The notes under the pieces were generated by a model. That model did no database searches. It saw only the letters and a list, made by a program, of their open reading frames with translations, and was not told the origin of the DNA. 64,000 bases of DNA, taken from assembly GCA_013112545.1 (NCBI GenBank), contig JABFGJ010000010.1:1-64000 (forward strand), written 5' to 3'. Position numbers and translations under genes: made by a program. Positions 7,385 to 17,064 of this stretch are shown one piece after another; the first letter of the stretch is position 1, and each line of letters starts with the position of its first letter. The stretch comes from Bacteroidota bacterium. GTDB lineage: Bacteria > Bacteroidota > Bacteroidia > Flavobacteriales_E > Vicingaceae.

Positions 7385-8845
7385 TTAGTTTTCCAATTTT
7401 TCTTTTAATAATTGACTAGTCAGTTTTGGATCAGCCTTGCCTTTACTGCGTTTCATTACTTCACCCATAAACAGCCCAAGTAAGTTTTTGTTGCCTGCTC
7501 GATAAGCTTCCACTTTTTCGGGATACATGGCAATGGCTTCAGAAATAAATCCTTCTAAAGCATTTGAATCGCTTTCTTGTATCCAATTGTTAGACTCGGC
7601 AATGGCTCGCGGTCTGTCATTTGTATGTTCTATTAAATAAGGAAAAATCTTTTGATTTGCTATGGAATTACTGATTTTTCCTTCGTCAATAAGCTGAATG
7701 ATTTCTGCAATTTGATCGGGTTTAATTTTAAATTCCTGTATGGTTAATGCATTTTCGTTGAGGTAAGACTTTACTGCACCCATCATCCAATTTGCCGCAG
7801 CTTTATAGTTTTTGGTCAAGCGCGTTAATTCATCAAAATAGAGCGCAAAATATTTTTCTTCAGTCAAAACTTCAGCGTCATAAGTTGAAAGATTCATTTC
7901 ACTGGTGAATTTTTTTATCAATTCACTGGGCAAGGCTGGCAAGTCTTTTCTTACTTTTTCAATATAATCAGAATCTACATAAACAGCTTGTAAATCTGGC
8001 TCTGGAAAATAGCGATAATCATGCGCTAACTCTTTACTTCTCATGCTTGAAGTTGTTCCTTTTACGGCATCAAAACCCATGGTTTCCATTTTTATTTCAC
8101 TACCAGCTTCTATCACTTCTATTTGCCTTTTGAACTCATATTCTATGGCGCGAAAAACATTGCGGATAGAATTTAAGTTTTTTGTTTCAGTTCGTTGTCC
8201 AAACTCTTTCGCACCCTTTAATCGAACAGAAACATTGGCATCACAACGCATACTGCCTTCTTCCATGTTGCCATCACAAATTTCTAGGTAGCGCACCAAC
8301 TGTCTTACTTCAGTTAAATAATTATACGCTTCTTGTGGAGTTCTAATTTCTGGCTCCGATACTATTTCCAAAAGTGGAACACCAGCTCTGTTTAAGTCAA
8401 CAAGGGTGTTAAATGGGTCTAAATCATGGATGCTTTTTCCAGAATCTTCCTCCATGTGAATCCGAGTAATTCCGATGCGCTTATCCTTACCTTGATCATC
8501 TTTAATTAAAATACTTCCACCAAGGCATAAGGGAGTTTTGTCTTGCGTAATTTGATAGCCTTTTGGCAAATCGGCGTAGAAATAATTCTTTCTAGCAAAT
8601 TGATTTTCGTAGGTAATTTCAGAACCACAAGATAAGCCCAGTCGCACTCCGTATTGGAGTGTGTTCTCGTTAAATCGAGGTAAAGTTCCTGGGTGACCTA
8701 ATGAAATGGCGCTAATGTGTGTGTTTGGCGCAGAACCATATTCAGCAGAATCTGACGAATAGGCTTTGCTTTTCGTTTGTAGTTGAACATGGATTTCTAA
8801 TCCTACAACTAGCTCATATTTTTCATAAACTTCTTCCTTCAACAT
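7385..8845 (-). CDS. gatB: Asp-tRNA(Asn)/Glu-tRNA(Gln) amidotransferase subunit B
   Basis: The 486-residue GatB kinase/tRNA-binding subunit of the GatCAB complex converts misacylated Glu-tRNA(Gln) or Asp-tRNA(Asn) to the amide form. It has the N-terminal GLEIHVQL signature, HMEEDSGKS around residue 131, the cradle domain, and a C-terminal YqeY-like tail ending KADPKLTSQLLKEKL. Length is typical. gatA and gatC are not in the window. A TAATTTTG -7 box ends only 5 nt before the ATG, suggesting a very short or absent 5' leader. Confidence 0.97.
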   Translation of the reverse strand: MLKEEVYEKYELVVGLEIHVQLQTKSKAYSSDSAEYGSAPNTHISAISLGHPGTLPRFNENTLQYGVRLGLSCGSEITYENQFARKNYFYADLPKGYQITQDKTPLCLGGSILIKDDQGKDKRIGITRIHMEEDSGKSIHDLDPFNTLVDLNRAGVPLLEIVSEPEIRTPQEAYNYLTEVRQLVRYLEICDGNMEEGSMRCDANVSVRLKGAKEFGQRTETKNLNSIRNVFRAIEYEFKRQIEVIEAGSEIKMETMGFDAVKGTTSSMRSKELAHDYRYFPEPDLQAVYVDSDYIEKVRKDLPALPSELIKKFTSEMNLSTYDAEVLTEEKYFALYFDELTRLTKNYKAAANWMMGAVKSYLNENALTIQEFKIKPDQIAEIIQLIDEGKISNSIANQKIFPYLIEHTNDRPRAIAESNNWIQESDSNALEGFISEAIAMYPEKVEAYRAGNKNLLGLFMGEVMKRSKGKADPKLTSQLLKEKLEN

Positions 8846-8850
8846 AAATG

Positions 8851-8858
8851 CAAAATTA
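8851..8858 (-). promoter_or_regulatory. -7 box immediately upstream of gatB
   Basis: The minus strand reads TAATTTTG, then CATTT, then ATG. If transcription starts 3-5 nt after the box, as is known for TAnnTTTG promoters, the mRNA is leaderless or nearly so. No clear -33 element was seen. Confidence 0.4.
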
Positions 8859-8886
8859 GCAATAATGAATGATACTGGTTTTAACC

Positions 8887-9708
8887 TTAATTACTTGAAA
8901 TTCTTTTAACTAGCTCTTTGAAAACCAAGGTTAATTTTGGTGCTGCCATGCTTGCCACTTCTTGAACTTCTTCGTGGCTTATTTCTACTACTTGGCCTTC
9001 TACACCCATGTCAGAAATAACTGATATTCCAAAAACTTTCATGCCTGCGTGAATAGCAACAATGGTTTCAGGAGTTGTTGACATACCAACAGCATCGGCT
9101 CCAATGATTCTAAAATACTTGTATTCCGCTTTGGTTTCATAGGTTGGTCCTGGTGTGCCTGCATAAACACCATAGTGCAAGTTGAGCTTGTTTTGTTGGT
9201 CAATTTCTTTGACCCAATCTATCAGCAGATTGCTATACGGTTCGCTCATGTCTGGAAAACGAGGGCCTAATTCTGCGTAATTCTTTCCCCTTAAAGGATT
9301 GTCGGTAAAAAGGTGCATGTGGTCGTTTAATACCATTAAGTCACCAACTTTTTGTGCTGGATTTAACCCACCACTCGCGTTTGACAATAATAGATATTCT
9401 ACACCTAAGGCCTTAAAAACACGGATAGGGAAAGTGGCTTCTTTCAAAGAATATCCTTCGTAATAATGAAACCTTCCTTGTAGGGCAATCACGTAATTTC
9501 CGTCAATTTTACCGATGATTAATTTGCCCGAATGTCCCTCAACTGTAGAAATGGGAAAGTTTGGTAAGTCCGAATAATCCCAAGATTTTATAGTTTCGAT
9601 TTCATCTGCAAAACCTCCTAAGCCTGAGCCTAAAACGATTCCAATTCTTATTGGTTCTGCAACGAATTCTTGGATGAATTCAGCAGTTTCTTTAATACGA
9701 TTTAACAT
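8887..9708 (-). CDS. punA: purine nucleoside phosphorylase
   Basis: The 273-residue trimeric-type PNP phosphorolyses inosine and guanosine to base plus ribose-1-phosphate in purine salvage. Recognisable motifs are GSGLGG (28-33), EGHSGKL, GRFHYYEGY, SNASGGLNP, GPTYETKAEY and GMSTTPETIVA. The ATG at 9708 lies inside the end of lpxK (17-bp overlap), so the two are translationally coupled. The family also contains MTA phosphorylases, but the motif set and length fit PNP better. Confidence 0.93.
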   Translation of the reverse strand: MLNRIKETAEFIQEFVAEPIRIGIVLGSGLGGFADEIETIKSWDYSDLPNFPISTVEGHSGKLIIGKIDGNYVIALQGRFHYYEGYSLKEATFPIRVFKALGVEYLLLSNASGGLNPAQKVGDLMVLNDHMHLFTDNPLRGKNYAELGPRFPDMSEPYSNLLIDWVKEIDQQNKLNLHYGVYAGTPGPTYETKAEYKYFRIIGADAVGMSTTPETIVAIHAGMKVFGISVISDMGVEGQVVEISHEEVQEVASMAAPKLTLVFKELVKRISSN

Positions 9709-10744
9709 AGTTTATTATTTCTTCATCTATATTAGTATTTGCTAAGCTGTGAAATTTAATTTCTATTGGAACGGCAAATACTGGAATTTTTTCAAGTTTT
9801 TCAAAATTAAGTTTTGTTGCATCTTTTTCGGTCAGCAATAAGACTTTTTGCTTGGTAAGGTTAGTGAATTTAGTATTGAATAATTCATAATCTTTTTCTC
9901 TAAAATAATAATGGTCGGGAAAATTGATTATATCAGGCTGTGAATTGTATTTTAGAATAAATTCTTCCAAGGGTTTTGGGTTTGCAATTGCACTCACTAA
10001 GCAAACATTGATATCTTTTAGAGATTTATAGTTGATCGACAATGATTTCGCTGCTTCATTCAGCGGAATTAAATCGCCATAGTCCACATAGGAATAAAAA
10101 ACTTTTTGATACTCTGTAAGTTTTAAATCAATTGTAAAGCTTTTCATTTCAATTGCAGTCAAAGTTTTAGGGCATTTTGTAATAATCAAAATGTCGGCCC
10201 TTTTTGCGCCTCTTCTCGGCTCTCTTAATCGCCCAACAGGCAAGATATAATCATGAATGTAAGCCTGATTGTATTCGCTTAATAAGATGTTTAGCCCAGC
10301 TTTTACCTGTCGATGCTGAAATGCATCATCTAAAATAATAATGTCTGGCCTATGTTCTAATTTTAATAGATTTTTAATGCCTCTAACCCTTTTTTCGTCA
10401 ACTGCAACAATTAAGTTTTTAAATTTCTGAAACAACTGAAATGGTTCGTCTCCAATGGTGTTGGCATTGTCCTTTTCGCTAGCTATTATAAAGCCTTTAG
10501 TGTCTCTCCCATAACCTCTACTGAGTGTGGCAATTCTGTAATTCTTTTTTAATAATCGGATGAAGTATTCGGTGTGAGGGGTTTTACCAGTTCCACCAAC
10601 ATTTAAATTGCCAATGCAAATTACTGGGAAAGAAAATGAATGAGATTTTTTAAAACCAAAATAAAACAAGCCATTTCTGATGCTTGTTATCAAGTAATAG
10701 ATAAACCCAAAAGGGATTAAAAGAACTTTATAAATTGAATTCAA
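9692..10744 (-). CDS. lpxK: tetraacyldisaccharide 4'-kinase
   Basis: The 350-residue LpxK phosphorylates the 4' position of the lipid A disaccharide precursor at the inner membrane. An N-terminal hydrophobic anchor helix (LLIPFGFIYYLITSI) is followed by the P-loop GNLNVGGTGKT (~45-55) and DDAFQHR, a typical LpxK signature. The only plausible start is TTG at 10744, since no ATG occurs before the anchor. It is transcribed away from the Nif3-like gene. Confidence 0.94.
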   Translation of the reverse strand: MNSIYKVLLIPFGFIYYLITSIRNGLFYFGFKKSHSFSFPVICIGNLNVGGTGKTPHTEYFIRLLKKNYRIATLSRGYGRDTKGFIIASEKDNANTIGDEPFQLFQKFKNLIVAVDEKRVRGIKNLLKLEHRPDIIILDDAFQHRQVKAGLNILLSEYNQAYIHDYILPVGRLREPRRGAKRADILIITKCPKTLTAIEMKSFTIDLKLTEYQKVFYSYVDYGDLIPLNEAAKSLSINYKSLKDINVCLVSAIANPKPLEEFILKYNSQPDIINFPDHYYFREKDYELFNTKFTNLTKQKVLLLTEKDATKLNFEKLEKIPVFAVPIEIKFHSLANTNIDEEIINYVKSY

Positions 10745-10792
10745 AATTGTTTTTTATTAGGCTTCGAAATTACAGAAACTCCTTATTTAGAC

Positions 10793-10800
10793 TATTTTTG
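10793..10800 (+). promoter_or_regulatory. -7 box for the Nif3-like gene
   Basis: TATTTTTG matches TAnnTTTG exactly and ends 18 nt before the ATG at 10819, within the 74-bp divergent gap with lpxK. No clear -33 TTTG was seen. Confidence 0.45.
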
Positions 10801-10818
10801 AACTAAAATAATTGAGTT

Positions 10819-11913
10819 ATGAAAATAAAAGAAATTATACATCAATTAGAACAACTAGCCCCTCCACAATTGCAGGAGTCTTATGACAATGCAAATTTAA
10901 TTGTAGGAACTGGAAATGAGAAATTTAAAAAGGCATTAATCTGTTTAGATTCTACTGAGGAAGTCATAGATGAGGCAATAGCATTGGGATGTAATTTAGT
11001 CATTGCGCATCATCCGATAGTTTTTTCAGGATTAAAAAAGTTTAATGGCAGTAATTATATTGAGCGAGTTATCATCAAAGCGATAAAAAATGACATTGCG
11101 ATTTATGCAATTCATACCAATTTAGACAATGTGTTTAAAGGAGTAAATCATAAGATTGCTGAAAAACTCGGCTTAAAGAAATTGCAAATTTTGAGTCCTA
11201 AAAGGCATCAATTGCGGAAACTGGTTTTTTATGCACCAATTAAAAATACAGCAGAAATCCGCAATGCTGTTTTTGAAGCTGGGGCAGGAGAAATAGGAAA
11301 TTACAGTGCTTGCAGTTTTAATTTAACAGGTAAAGGAACATTTAAAGCCAATGACAAAGCAAAACCTTTTGTCGGAGAAAAAGGGGAGATACATGAAGAG
11401 CAAGAAGATCGGATTGAGGTTGTATATCCTGTGTTTAAAGAATCAGCAATAATCGAAAATTTGATTGCAAAGCACCCTTACGAAGAAGTTGCTTATGATA
11501 TATATGACATTGAAAATAAATGGAATCAGGTTGGAAGCGGAATGATAGGTGAATTGCCTGAAGCTATGGATAGCAAACTGTTTTTAAAGGCAATTAAAAA
11601 GAGAATGAGTGTGGAGCAAATTCGATATACCGAAATAATAAAAGACAAAGTGCAAAGAATAGCTGTATGCGGTGGCTCAGGCAGTTTTTTATTAGAAGAT
11701 GCAATCCGTCAAAAAGCCGATGTGTTTATTACGGCTGACTTTAAATATCACCAATTTTTTGATGCCGATAAAAGAATAATGATAGCAGATATCGGACATT
11801 ATGAAAGTGAACAATTTACTGGTGAATTAATACAAGAGTATCTTCAAGAAAAAATTCCTAATTTTGCCAACTATTTGACAAGTAAAAGGACGAACCCTAT
11901 TAACTATATTTAA
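10819..11913 (+). CDS. Nif3-like dinuclear metal-centre protein (YqfO type)
   Basis: This 364-residue NIF3-family protein has metal-ligand motifs (IAHHPIVFSG near residue 70, IHTNLDN, DIGHYESEQ near the C-terminus). The central insertion (~130-235) corresponds to the PII-like YqfO domain of the long form. The family forms hexameric toroids with two metals per subunit. The biochemical role is unsettled; GTP cyclohydrolase-like activity has been proposed for some members. It is followed after 1 bp by the zinc-ribbon gene, so the two form an operon, a pairing common in Bacteroidota. Confidence 0.92.
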   Translation: MKIKEIIHQLEQLAPPQLQESYDNANLIVGTGNEKFKKALICLDSTEEVIDEAIALGCNLVIAHHPIVFSGLKKFNGSNYIERVIIKAIKNDIAIYAIHTNLDNVFKGVNHKIAEKLGLKKLQILSPKRHQLRKLVFYAPIKNTAEIRNAVFEAGAGEIGNYSACSFNLTGKGTFKANDKAKPFVGEKGEIHEEQEDRIEVVYPVFKESAIIENLIAKHPYEEVAYDIYDIENKWNQVGSGMIGELPEAMDSKLFLKAIKKRMSVEQIRYTEIIKDKVQRIAVCGGSGSFLLEDAIRQKADVFITADFKYHQFFDADKRIMIADIGHYESEQFTGELIQEYLQEKIPNFANYLTSKRTNPINYI

Positions 11914-11914
11914 G

Positions 11915-12724
11915 ATGGCTAAAAAAGCTTCAGGAAAAGAAACAAGCGTAGAAGAGAAATTACAAGCATTGTATGACTTACAAGTGATTGACTCTAAAAT
12001 TGATAAGATAAGAACCATACGTGGAGAACTACCATTGGAGGTTCAAGATTTAGAAGATGAAGTGGCAGGTCTAGAAACAAGGATCGAGAAGGCGCAAGAA
12101 TCGTTGAAAACTTTAGAAGCAGAAATTTCTGCCAAAAAGATTCAGATTGAGCAATCTAAGGCTGCCATAAAAAAATACGAAGAGCAACAAAAAAATGTTA
12201 GAAATAACAGAGAGTATGACGCTTTGACAAAAGAAATTGAATTTCAAAATTTAGAGATAGAACTTGCAGAAAAACACATTAATGAGTTTAATGCAAATCT
12301 TGAGAATAAAAAGGAGATTAATGAGAGTTCAATCACTAAACTAGATGAGATCAGAAAAGAGTGGGAGCTTAAAAAGAGCGAACTAGCAGAGATTACAGCT
12401 GAAACCAGAAAAGAAGAAGAAGGTTTAGCTATTGAGTCTGCTAAAGCGGAAGAAGTTATTGAGGAAAGACTATTAACAGCATACAAACGATTGAGAGACA
12501 ATGCTAGAAATGGTTTAGCTGTTGTGCCAGTAGAGCGTAGTGCATGTGGAGGTTGTTTTAATAAAATACCACCACAAAGACAATTAGATATCAATTCGCA
12601 TAAAAAAGTAATTGTTTGTGAGCATTGCGGTAGAATTTTAATTGATCCTAAAATGGCTGGAATAGAAGAAGTAGTAGAAGAAGTAAAGCCAAAAAGAAGA
12701 TCAACTAGAGTAAAGAAAGATTAA
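11915..12724 (+). CDS. coiled-coil protein with C-terminal C4 zinc ribbon
   Basis: The 269-residue protein is mostly a long coiled coil (~15-195, rich in Glu, Lys, Ala and Ile heptads). A zinc ribbon follows, CGGCFNKIPP ... CEHCGRIL (two CxxC pairs, ~209-241), then a basic tail. This matches the C4-type zinc ribbon family often encoded beside Nif3; the molecular role is unknown, with nucleic-acid binding plausible. A strong terminator follows the stop. Confidence 0.9.
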   Translation: MAKKASGKETSVEEKLQALYDLQVIDSKIDKIRTIRGELPLEVQDLEDEVAGLETRIEKAQESLKTLEAEISAKKIQIEQSKAAIKKYEEQQKNVRNNREYDALTKEIEFQNLEIELAEKHINEFNANLENKKEINESSITKLDEIRKEWELKKSELAEITAETRKEEEGLAIESAKAEEVIEERLLTAYKRLRDNARNGLAVVPVERSACGGCFNKIPPQRQLDINSHKKVIVCEHCGRILIDPKMAGIEEVVEEVKPKRRSTRVKKD

Positions 12725-12753
12725 AAGCATTTGATAATTGATAAAACAAAAAA

Positions 12754-12785
12754 AGCAGTGAGAATATTTTCTCACTGCTTTTTTT
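12754..12785. terminator. bidirectional intrinsic terminator
   Basis: AGCAGTGAGAA (12754-12764) and its perfect complement at 12769-12779 enclose the loop TATT, with A-run before and T-run after. It serves the zinc-ribbon gene on the plus strand and the convergent DUF5723-like gene on the minus strand. Confidence 0.95.
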
Positions 12786-12811
12786 ATATCCAAAACTCGA
12801 TTATTTGTTAG

Positions 12812-14791
12812 CTATTCAGGTGTTTCAGAGTCTTCCGAATCACTTGATTTTACATCACCTTCATGATTAGATTCATCCGTATTTGGTTCTTCACCGCCTA
12901 TCGGTTTAGGACTCAATTCTTGATTCGAATCAATATGCAATTTAGAATCTTCTTTTGAATTGTTAAGTTCCTCATCTATTTTTGAATCTAAATTTTTCAT
13001 TAGCTCATCATCGTTTTCATGATTTTGAATAATAGAATCTACCGGAGCAGTTAAATTAGAATCTAAACTTGGTAACGTATCATTTAAAATTGGAGTTGTA
13101 TCGTTTTCTATAATCTGTTCTGAGTTATTCGGCTCCTCTATAGTTTCCTCATCTAGCTGAATTGGTTTAGCTTTAAGAATTGTTTCCTTTTCTTTAGCTT
13201 CTATTTCTTGTTCTTCTTTTTCTTCAGAAGAATCTATAGCTGGATTTTTTTCAGCATCAGATTTATTTTTATTGATTTCCTCTTCTTGCTTGTCTAGCCC
13301 TTTTTCTTTGCTATCATTTTCCTTCTCCGTCTCAATTATTTCTTCTTTAGTGTCATTGTTTTCTTCCTCTATTTTGCTGTCTTCTTTATTGTCATCAACT
13401 TTAGTTTCTTCTTCTTCATCTTGGTCTTTTTTATTGAAAATAGCCTTAGTTTTAGGTCTTATTTCTTTTGATTTATCTCTACCAAAAATTAAATTAATTC
13501 CAAATCTTAGCTGAAGATGTCTGGTGTTTTGTGGTTGAAAAGCTCCGAGAACATTGTCACTTACAACGTAAAGTTGAACAGGTCCAGGATCAATTGAGAA
13601 TCCGAATCCCACATTATTATAAGAGCCATTTATTGCAGTATAAGACGTTGCTAAAGTAATCCACTTCGTCATTTTTCTACTGTAATTTAGCGTGAATGAA
13701 GGGCGAATAGTACCTTGAAAGAATTCTGATTGGACTAACAATCCTGTCATATCTCTATCAGTTAATTTGTAATTAACTCCTAAATAGGCTCTTGCAGTCA
13801 AGGGAGCTTTGTATCCATCGGTATTTTCTTTCAATTTAAAAGCGTCTTCAATCGAGTCACCGATTCGATCAAAAGGAGTATCGCTAGAATCTTCATTAGC
13901 AGAAAATACATTAATAGCAACACCAGAGAAAGTATATTCTCCATTATCAATTATGTGAGACTTAGTATAAGAATTCCAATTGATGAAACCTAAATCTAAG
14001 ACACTAGCATTGAAGCTTAGTTTATCATTGAGCTGATAATCTGCTCCCAAATCTGCAGCAAAGCCTGTGTTTTTTCTATTCATCAAATAAGAACCTATGG
14101 CTTCATCACTATCAACTCCATCTATTCCAGCTGTTCTAATTATCACATCTGCTTTAGCTGTCATAGCATAGGTCTCAGGGTCTGAAGTCAGACTTAAATC
14201 AGTTTTTTCGCTATAGATGTTTTCCATACCATAAAGGTATTTTGCTCTAAGTCCCAAACGTAATTTTTCAGATAATTGATGAGAAATGCCGATTCCATAT
14301 TCTCTATAGTGATTTACACTAATGCCAATTCCAGAAAAATCTGCTTTGTTATCGCTAAACCCTGTGTTTCCTTTGTATATAAATTGGATAAAATCCTTCG
14401 GATAACTCAGTTTAAAATTAGCGTTTTCGGTTACGTTTACAGTTAACTGGGTTTTATCTCCTAAAGTAATTCCAAAAGACAAGAGATCGATTTTGGTATT
14501 AAAAGAAAGGTAATTCTTGTCTCCTAAGGTACTCAATAAACTATTGAAATCTAATAATAAGGAGTCCCCATTTTTTTTAACTGCGTCAGAATAGGCAAAG
14601 CCTGAATTGCTAAAGTTAAAATAGTTGGAAGAAAGCGCCGGAAGCCCAATGTAAAAATTTCCGTTAAACCTATTTGATGGATTGTTGTATGTACTTTGTG
14701 GAATATCTTGAAGTCCATACATGATAAAATCTTGCTGAGCATTTGCTTCGAATGCAAGAAATAATATAATAATGCTAATATACTTTTTCAT
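12812..14791 (-). CDS. DUF5723-like outer-membrane beta-barrel protein with acidic C-terminal tail
   Basis: The 659-residue protein has a Sec signal (MKKYISIIILFLAFEANAQ, cleaved after AQ). It is followed by ~430 residues of alternating strand patterns (YREYGIGISHQLSEKLRLGL, LGVNYKLTDRDMTGLLVQ) typical of the DUF5723 / PorP-like barrel group. From about residue 445 it turns into a very acidic low-complexity tail of Glu, Asp, Lys, Asn and Ser. Such tails are not part of the barrel and may be periplasmic or extracellular. The gene lies 2 bp after the lipoprotein gene 14794-16401, forming an operon. The family assignment is by pattern only. Confidence 0.7.
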   Translation of the reverse strand: MKKYISIIILFLAFEANAQQDFIMYGLQDIPQSTYNNPSNRFNGNFYIGLPALSSNYFNFSNSGFAYSDAVKKNGDSLLLDFNSLLSTLGDKNYLSFNTKIDLLSFGITLGDKTQLTVNVTENANFKLSYPKDFIQFIYKGNTGFSDNKADFSGIGISVNHYREYGIGISHQLSEKLRLGLRAKYLYGMENIYSEKTDLSLTSDPETYAMTAKADVIIRTAGIDGVDSDEAIGSYLMNRKNTGFAADLGADYQLNDKLSFNASVLDLGFINWNSYTKSHIIDNGEYTFSGVAINVFSANEDSSDTPFDRIGDSIEDAFKLKENTDGYKAPLTARAYLGVNYKLTDRDMTGLLVQSEFFQGTIRPSFTLNYSRKMTKWITLATSYTAINGSYNNVGFGFSIDPGPVQLYVVSDNVLGAFQPQNTRHLQLRFGINLIFGRDKSKEIRPKTKAIFNKKDQDEEEETKVDDNKEDSKIEEENNDTKEEIIETEKENDSKEKGLDKQEEEINKNKSDAEKNPAIDSSEEKEEQEIEAKEKETILKAKPIQLDEETIEEPNNSEQIIENDTTPILNDTLPSLDSNLTAPVDSIIQNHENDDELMKNLDSKIDEELNNSKEDSKLHIDSNQELSPKPIGGEEPNTDESNHEGDVKSSDSEDSETPE

Positions 14792-14793
14792 AA

Positions 14794-16401
14794 CTAATCA
14801 ATTAAAATGCTTGCTTTAATACCTACTTCTACATCTAATTTATAGCTCGGTCTAAATCGAACTGTATCTGGAATTGCACCAGAGCCATTAGTAGTTTCTA
14901 CTTCAGCTTTTATTATTAAAAATTTAGTGTCTTTTATCTTCTTTAATTTTTCAGAAGTCAATACAGCATCTGTATTTTTTTCAGAGATACCTACTGCATC
15001 TCCATTTACATCAACTGGTGCAGGTGGAATTATAACTTCTTGCCCTAAACTAAATGCAGAATCAAGTCCTACATATTTGTTATCTGTAAAAATTAGCTGT
15101 AGCTCACCTTGCGTTGGGAAACCATTTTTTATTCTAGTTTTTAAAAGGGCTTCTTTCAAGTTTTCGGCAGCATCAAATTCAAACTCTATGGTATCTTGCA
15201 TGATAAAACCACTGGCATATCCTTCTAGTGGCAATGTTAATTTTACATCTAAACCTATAGAACTTGTATCAGTAAAAAAATTTCTGACAGTGCGACCTGT
15301 TGGGTTTGGGAATGCATCTGCATCATAAGCGATTTTCTTTACAAGTAGTTTAATGATTTCTGGAATATTACTTGTGTTTTTATCTAGTCGAATATTTGTT
15401 GTTTCTGTTCCAGTAGATGTTGGGTATAGGAGACTTACTGGGTTGTTTGCACCTAAGTTGATAGCTTTTACTGAAGGGGTACTTTCTGGCATTAAGGCAT
15501 TTAAGTAATTAAAATTTAAGTTTAAAGGCATGCCATAGCTATTCGATACTTTAATATCCAATGTAGGATTTGATAAATAGAAAGTTCCATTTTTAAAATT
15601 CTTAAATAAGCCAATCAAAATGGTATCTTCTTTTAATTGTATTGGGTCTTGGCCAACATAGCCGTTAAATTTTTTATATTCAACATCTCTCATGTTGGTG
15701 GTTAACTGAATGTTACCCAAAGATCCTGGTGGAGGTCCTGCAATTCCGGTCACTTTAACACTCAATTCATAAGGTAGTTTATTAAATGATGTTCCATTGA
15801 GTGTGAAATCACCAGTGTAATCTTTTAATTCAACAATACTTGCACGAACTGAAGGAGAATTCCCATCATAAGGGGGAATGCTTAAAGTTTGGCTTAATAC
15901 ATTTTTATTTTCATCTTTAAAACTAGGAAAGCTTATAGTTACCTCAACAGGATGTCTAACGGTTGAATTAAAGTTAAAAGCAAGTTTCCCGCTTTTGTAT
16001 AATATGGAATCTACTTCTACACCGTTTTGAACATTGATTACCGTCGTGTCTTTATATGGAATCGTTACGCTGACTCCAGGAGGAGGACCAGGTATAGCAT
16101 TAATGGTAGTAACTTCAGTAAAATCAGGTAGCGGAGCTAATTCGCTTCCAATTCCAGATATTACATTTCCTTCATAAACTATTTCTAAAACATTATCAGC
16201 ATTTGTAGAAATTATTCCAGATGAATCTTTGTTTGATAAAATGTTTTCTAGGGTAAGTGATGACTTCACTAATGGCAATGCAAACTCAGGGCTCCATTCG
16301 CTTGTTTTTATTTTATCAAATTCAAAATAGTCGTCGGTGCAGGCAACTAGAATAGAAATTGACGCAATTAAAAAAGTCCACTTTTTAAATGTTTTCTTCA
16401 T
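14794..16401 (-). CDS. large surface lipoprotein, unknown function
   Basis: The 535-residue protein starts MKKTFKKWTFLIASISILVAC, a lipoprotein signal with lipobox ILVAC. The following TDDYFEFDKIKTSEW has an early acidic pair suitable for surface export. The remainder is beta-rich and Ser/Thr/Pro rich with no catalytic motif seen. Its 2-bp spacing to the DUF5723-like gene suggests a lipoprotein-barrel pair. A near-consensus promoter (TATCTTTA) lies upstream. Confidence 0.75.
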   Translation of the reverse strand: MKKTFKKWTFLIASISILVACTDDYFEFDKIKTSEWSPEFALPLVKSSLTLENILSNKDSSGIISTNADNVLEIVYEGNVISGIGSELAPLPDFTEVTTINAIPGPPPGVSVTIPYKDTTVINVQNGVEVDSILYKSGKLAFNFNSTVRHPVEVTISFPSFKDENKNVLSQTLSIPPYDGNSPSVRASIVELKDYTGDFTLNGTSFNKLPYELSVKVTGIAGPPPGSLGNIQLTTNMRDVEYKKFNGYVGQDPIQLKEDTILIGLFKNFKNGTFYLSNPTLDIKVSNSYGMPLNLNFNYLNALMPESTPSVKAINLGANNPVSLLYPTSTGTETTNIRLDKNTSNIPEIIKLLVKKIAYDADAFPNPTGRTVRNFFTDTSSIGLDVKLTLPLEGYASGFIMQDTIEFEFDAAENLKEALLKTRIKNGFPTQGELQLIFTDNKYVGLDSAFSLGQEVIIPPAPVDVNGDAVGISEKNTDAVLTSEKLKKIKDTKFLIIKAEVETTNGSGAIPDTVRFRPSYKLDVEVGIKASILID

Positions 16402-16479
16402 GATTAGTAATTTGTTAGGTATTAGGAGTAAAGATACATTAATTGATTATATGTTAAAAATCTTTAAATATTTTTTTAA

Positions 16480-17064
16480 CTAGCTGTTAATCAATCGAAA
16501 AGACATCCTGTGGTAGGGACTTATTCCTAAGTTAATAATAGTATCTCGATGGTGTTTTGTCGGATAACCTTGATTTTTTTTCCATTGATATTCTGGATAT
16601 TCTCGATCGAGTTGTAACATGATTTCATCTCGATGGGTTTTTGCAAGGATGGATGCAGCAGCGATAGAGGTATATTTTGAATCTCCTTTTATAACGCAGT
16701 GATGCCTAACTTCTTTGTATGGATTAAAACGATTTCCATCAATTAAAAGGTGATCAAACTTTACTTTAATCTGGTCAATAGCACGGTGCATTGCTAAAAA
16801 AGAAGCATTTAAAATGTTGATTTGGTCAATTTCTTTATGACTAACTATGCCAATAGCCCATGCAATTGCATTTTCTTCAATCCAAGTTCTTAATTCTTCT
16901 CTATTTTTTTTGGAAACCTGTTTTGAATCATTTAAAAGCGTATTTGATTTTTCTGCTTGTAATATGACAGCTGCCGCTACTACAGGTCCAGCCAAACAAC
17001 CTCTTCCGGCTTCATCACAGCCCACTTCAATTTTATCTTTAATAAAGAATTTTTTAAGTGCCAA
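16480..17064 (-). CDS. rnhB: ribonuclease HII
   Basis: The 194-residue RNase HII cleaves RNA in RNA-DNA hybrids and single ribonucleotides. The signature GCDEAGRGCLAGPV holds the two first acidic residues. Later motifs are LLIDGNRF and SILAKTHRDEIM. Length is normal. The start is most likely TTG at 17064, overlapping the glycosyltransferase gene by 11 bp; no ATG occurs before the active-site motif. Confidence 0.95.
   Translation of the reverse strand: MALKKFFIKDKIEVGCDEAGRGCLAGPVVAAAVILQAEKSNTLLNDSKQVSKKNREELRTWIEENAIAWAIGIVSHKEIDQINILNASFLAMHRAIDQIKVKFDHLLIDGNRFNPYKEVRHHCVIKGDSKYTSIAAASILAKTHRDEIMLQLDREYPEYQWKKNQGYPTKHHRDTIINLGISPYHRMSFRLINS

Noticed and set aside
12244-12594. 116-codon minus-strand frame opposite the zinc-ribbon gene
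   Set aside because: Ser/Leu-rich composition is the complement of the coiled-coil codons; the plus-strand gene has clear zinc motifs.
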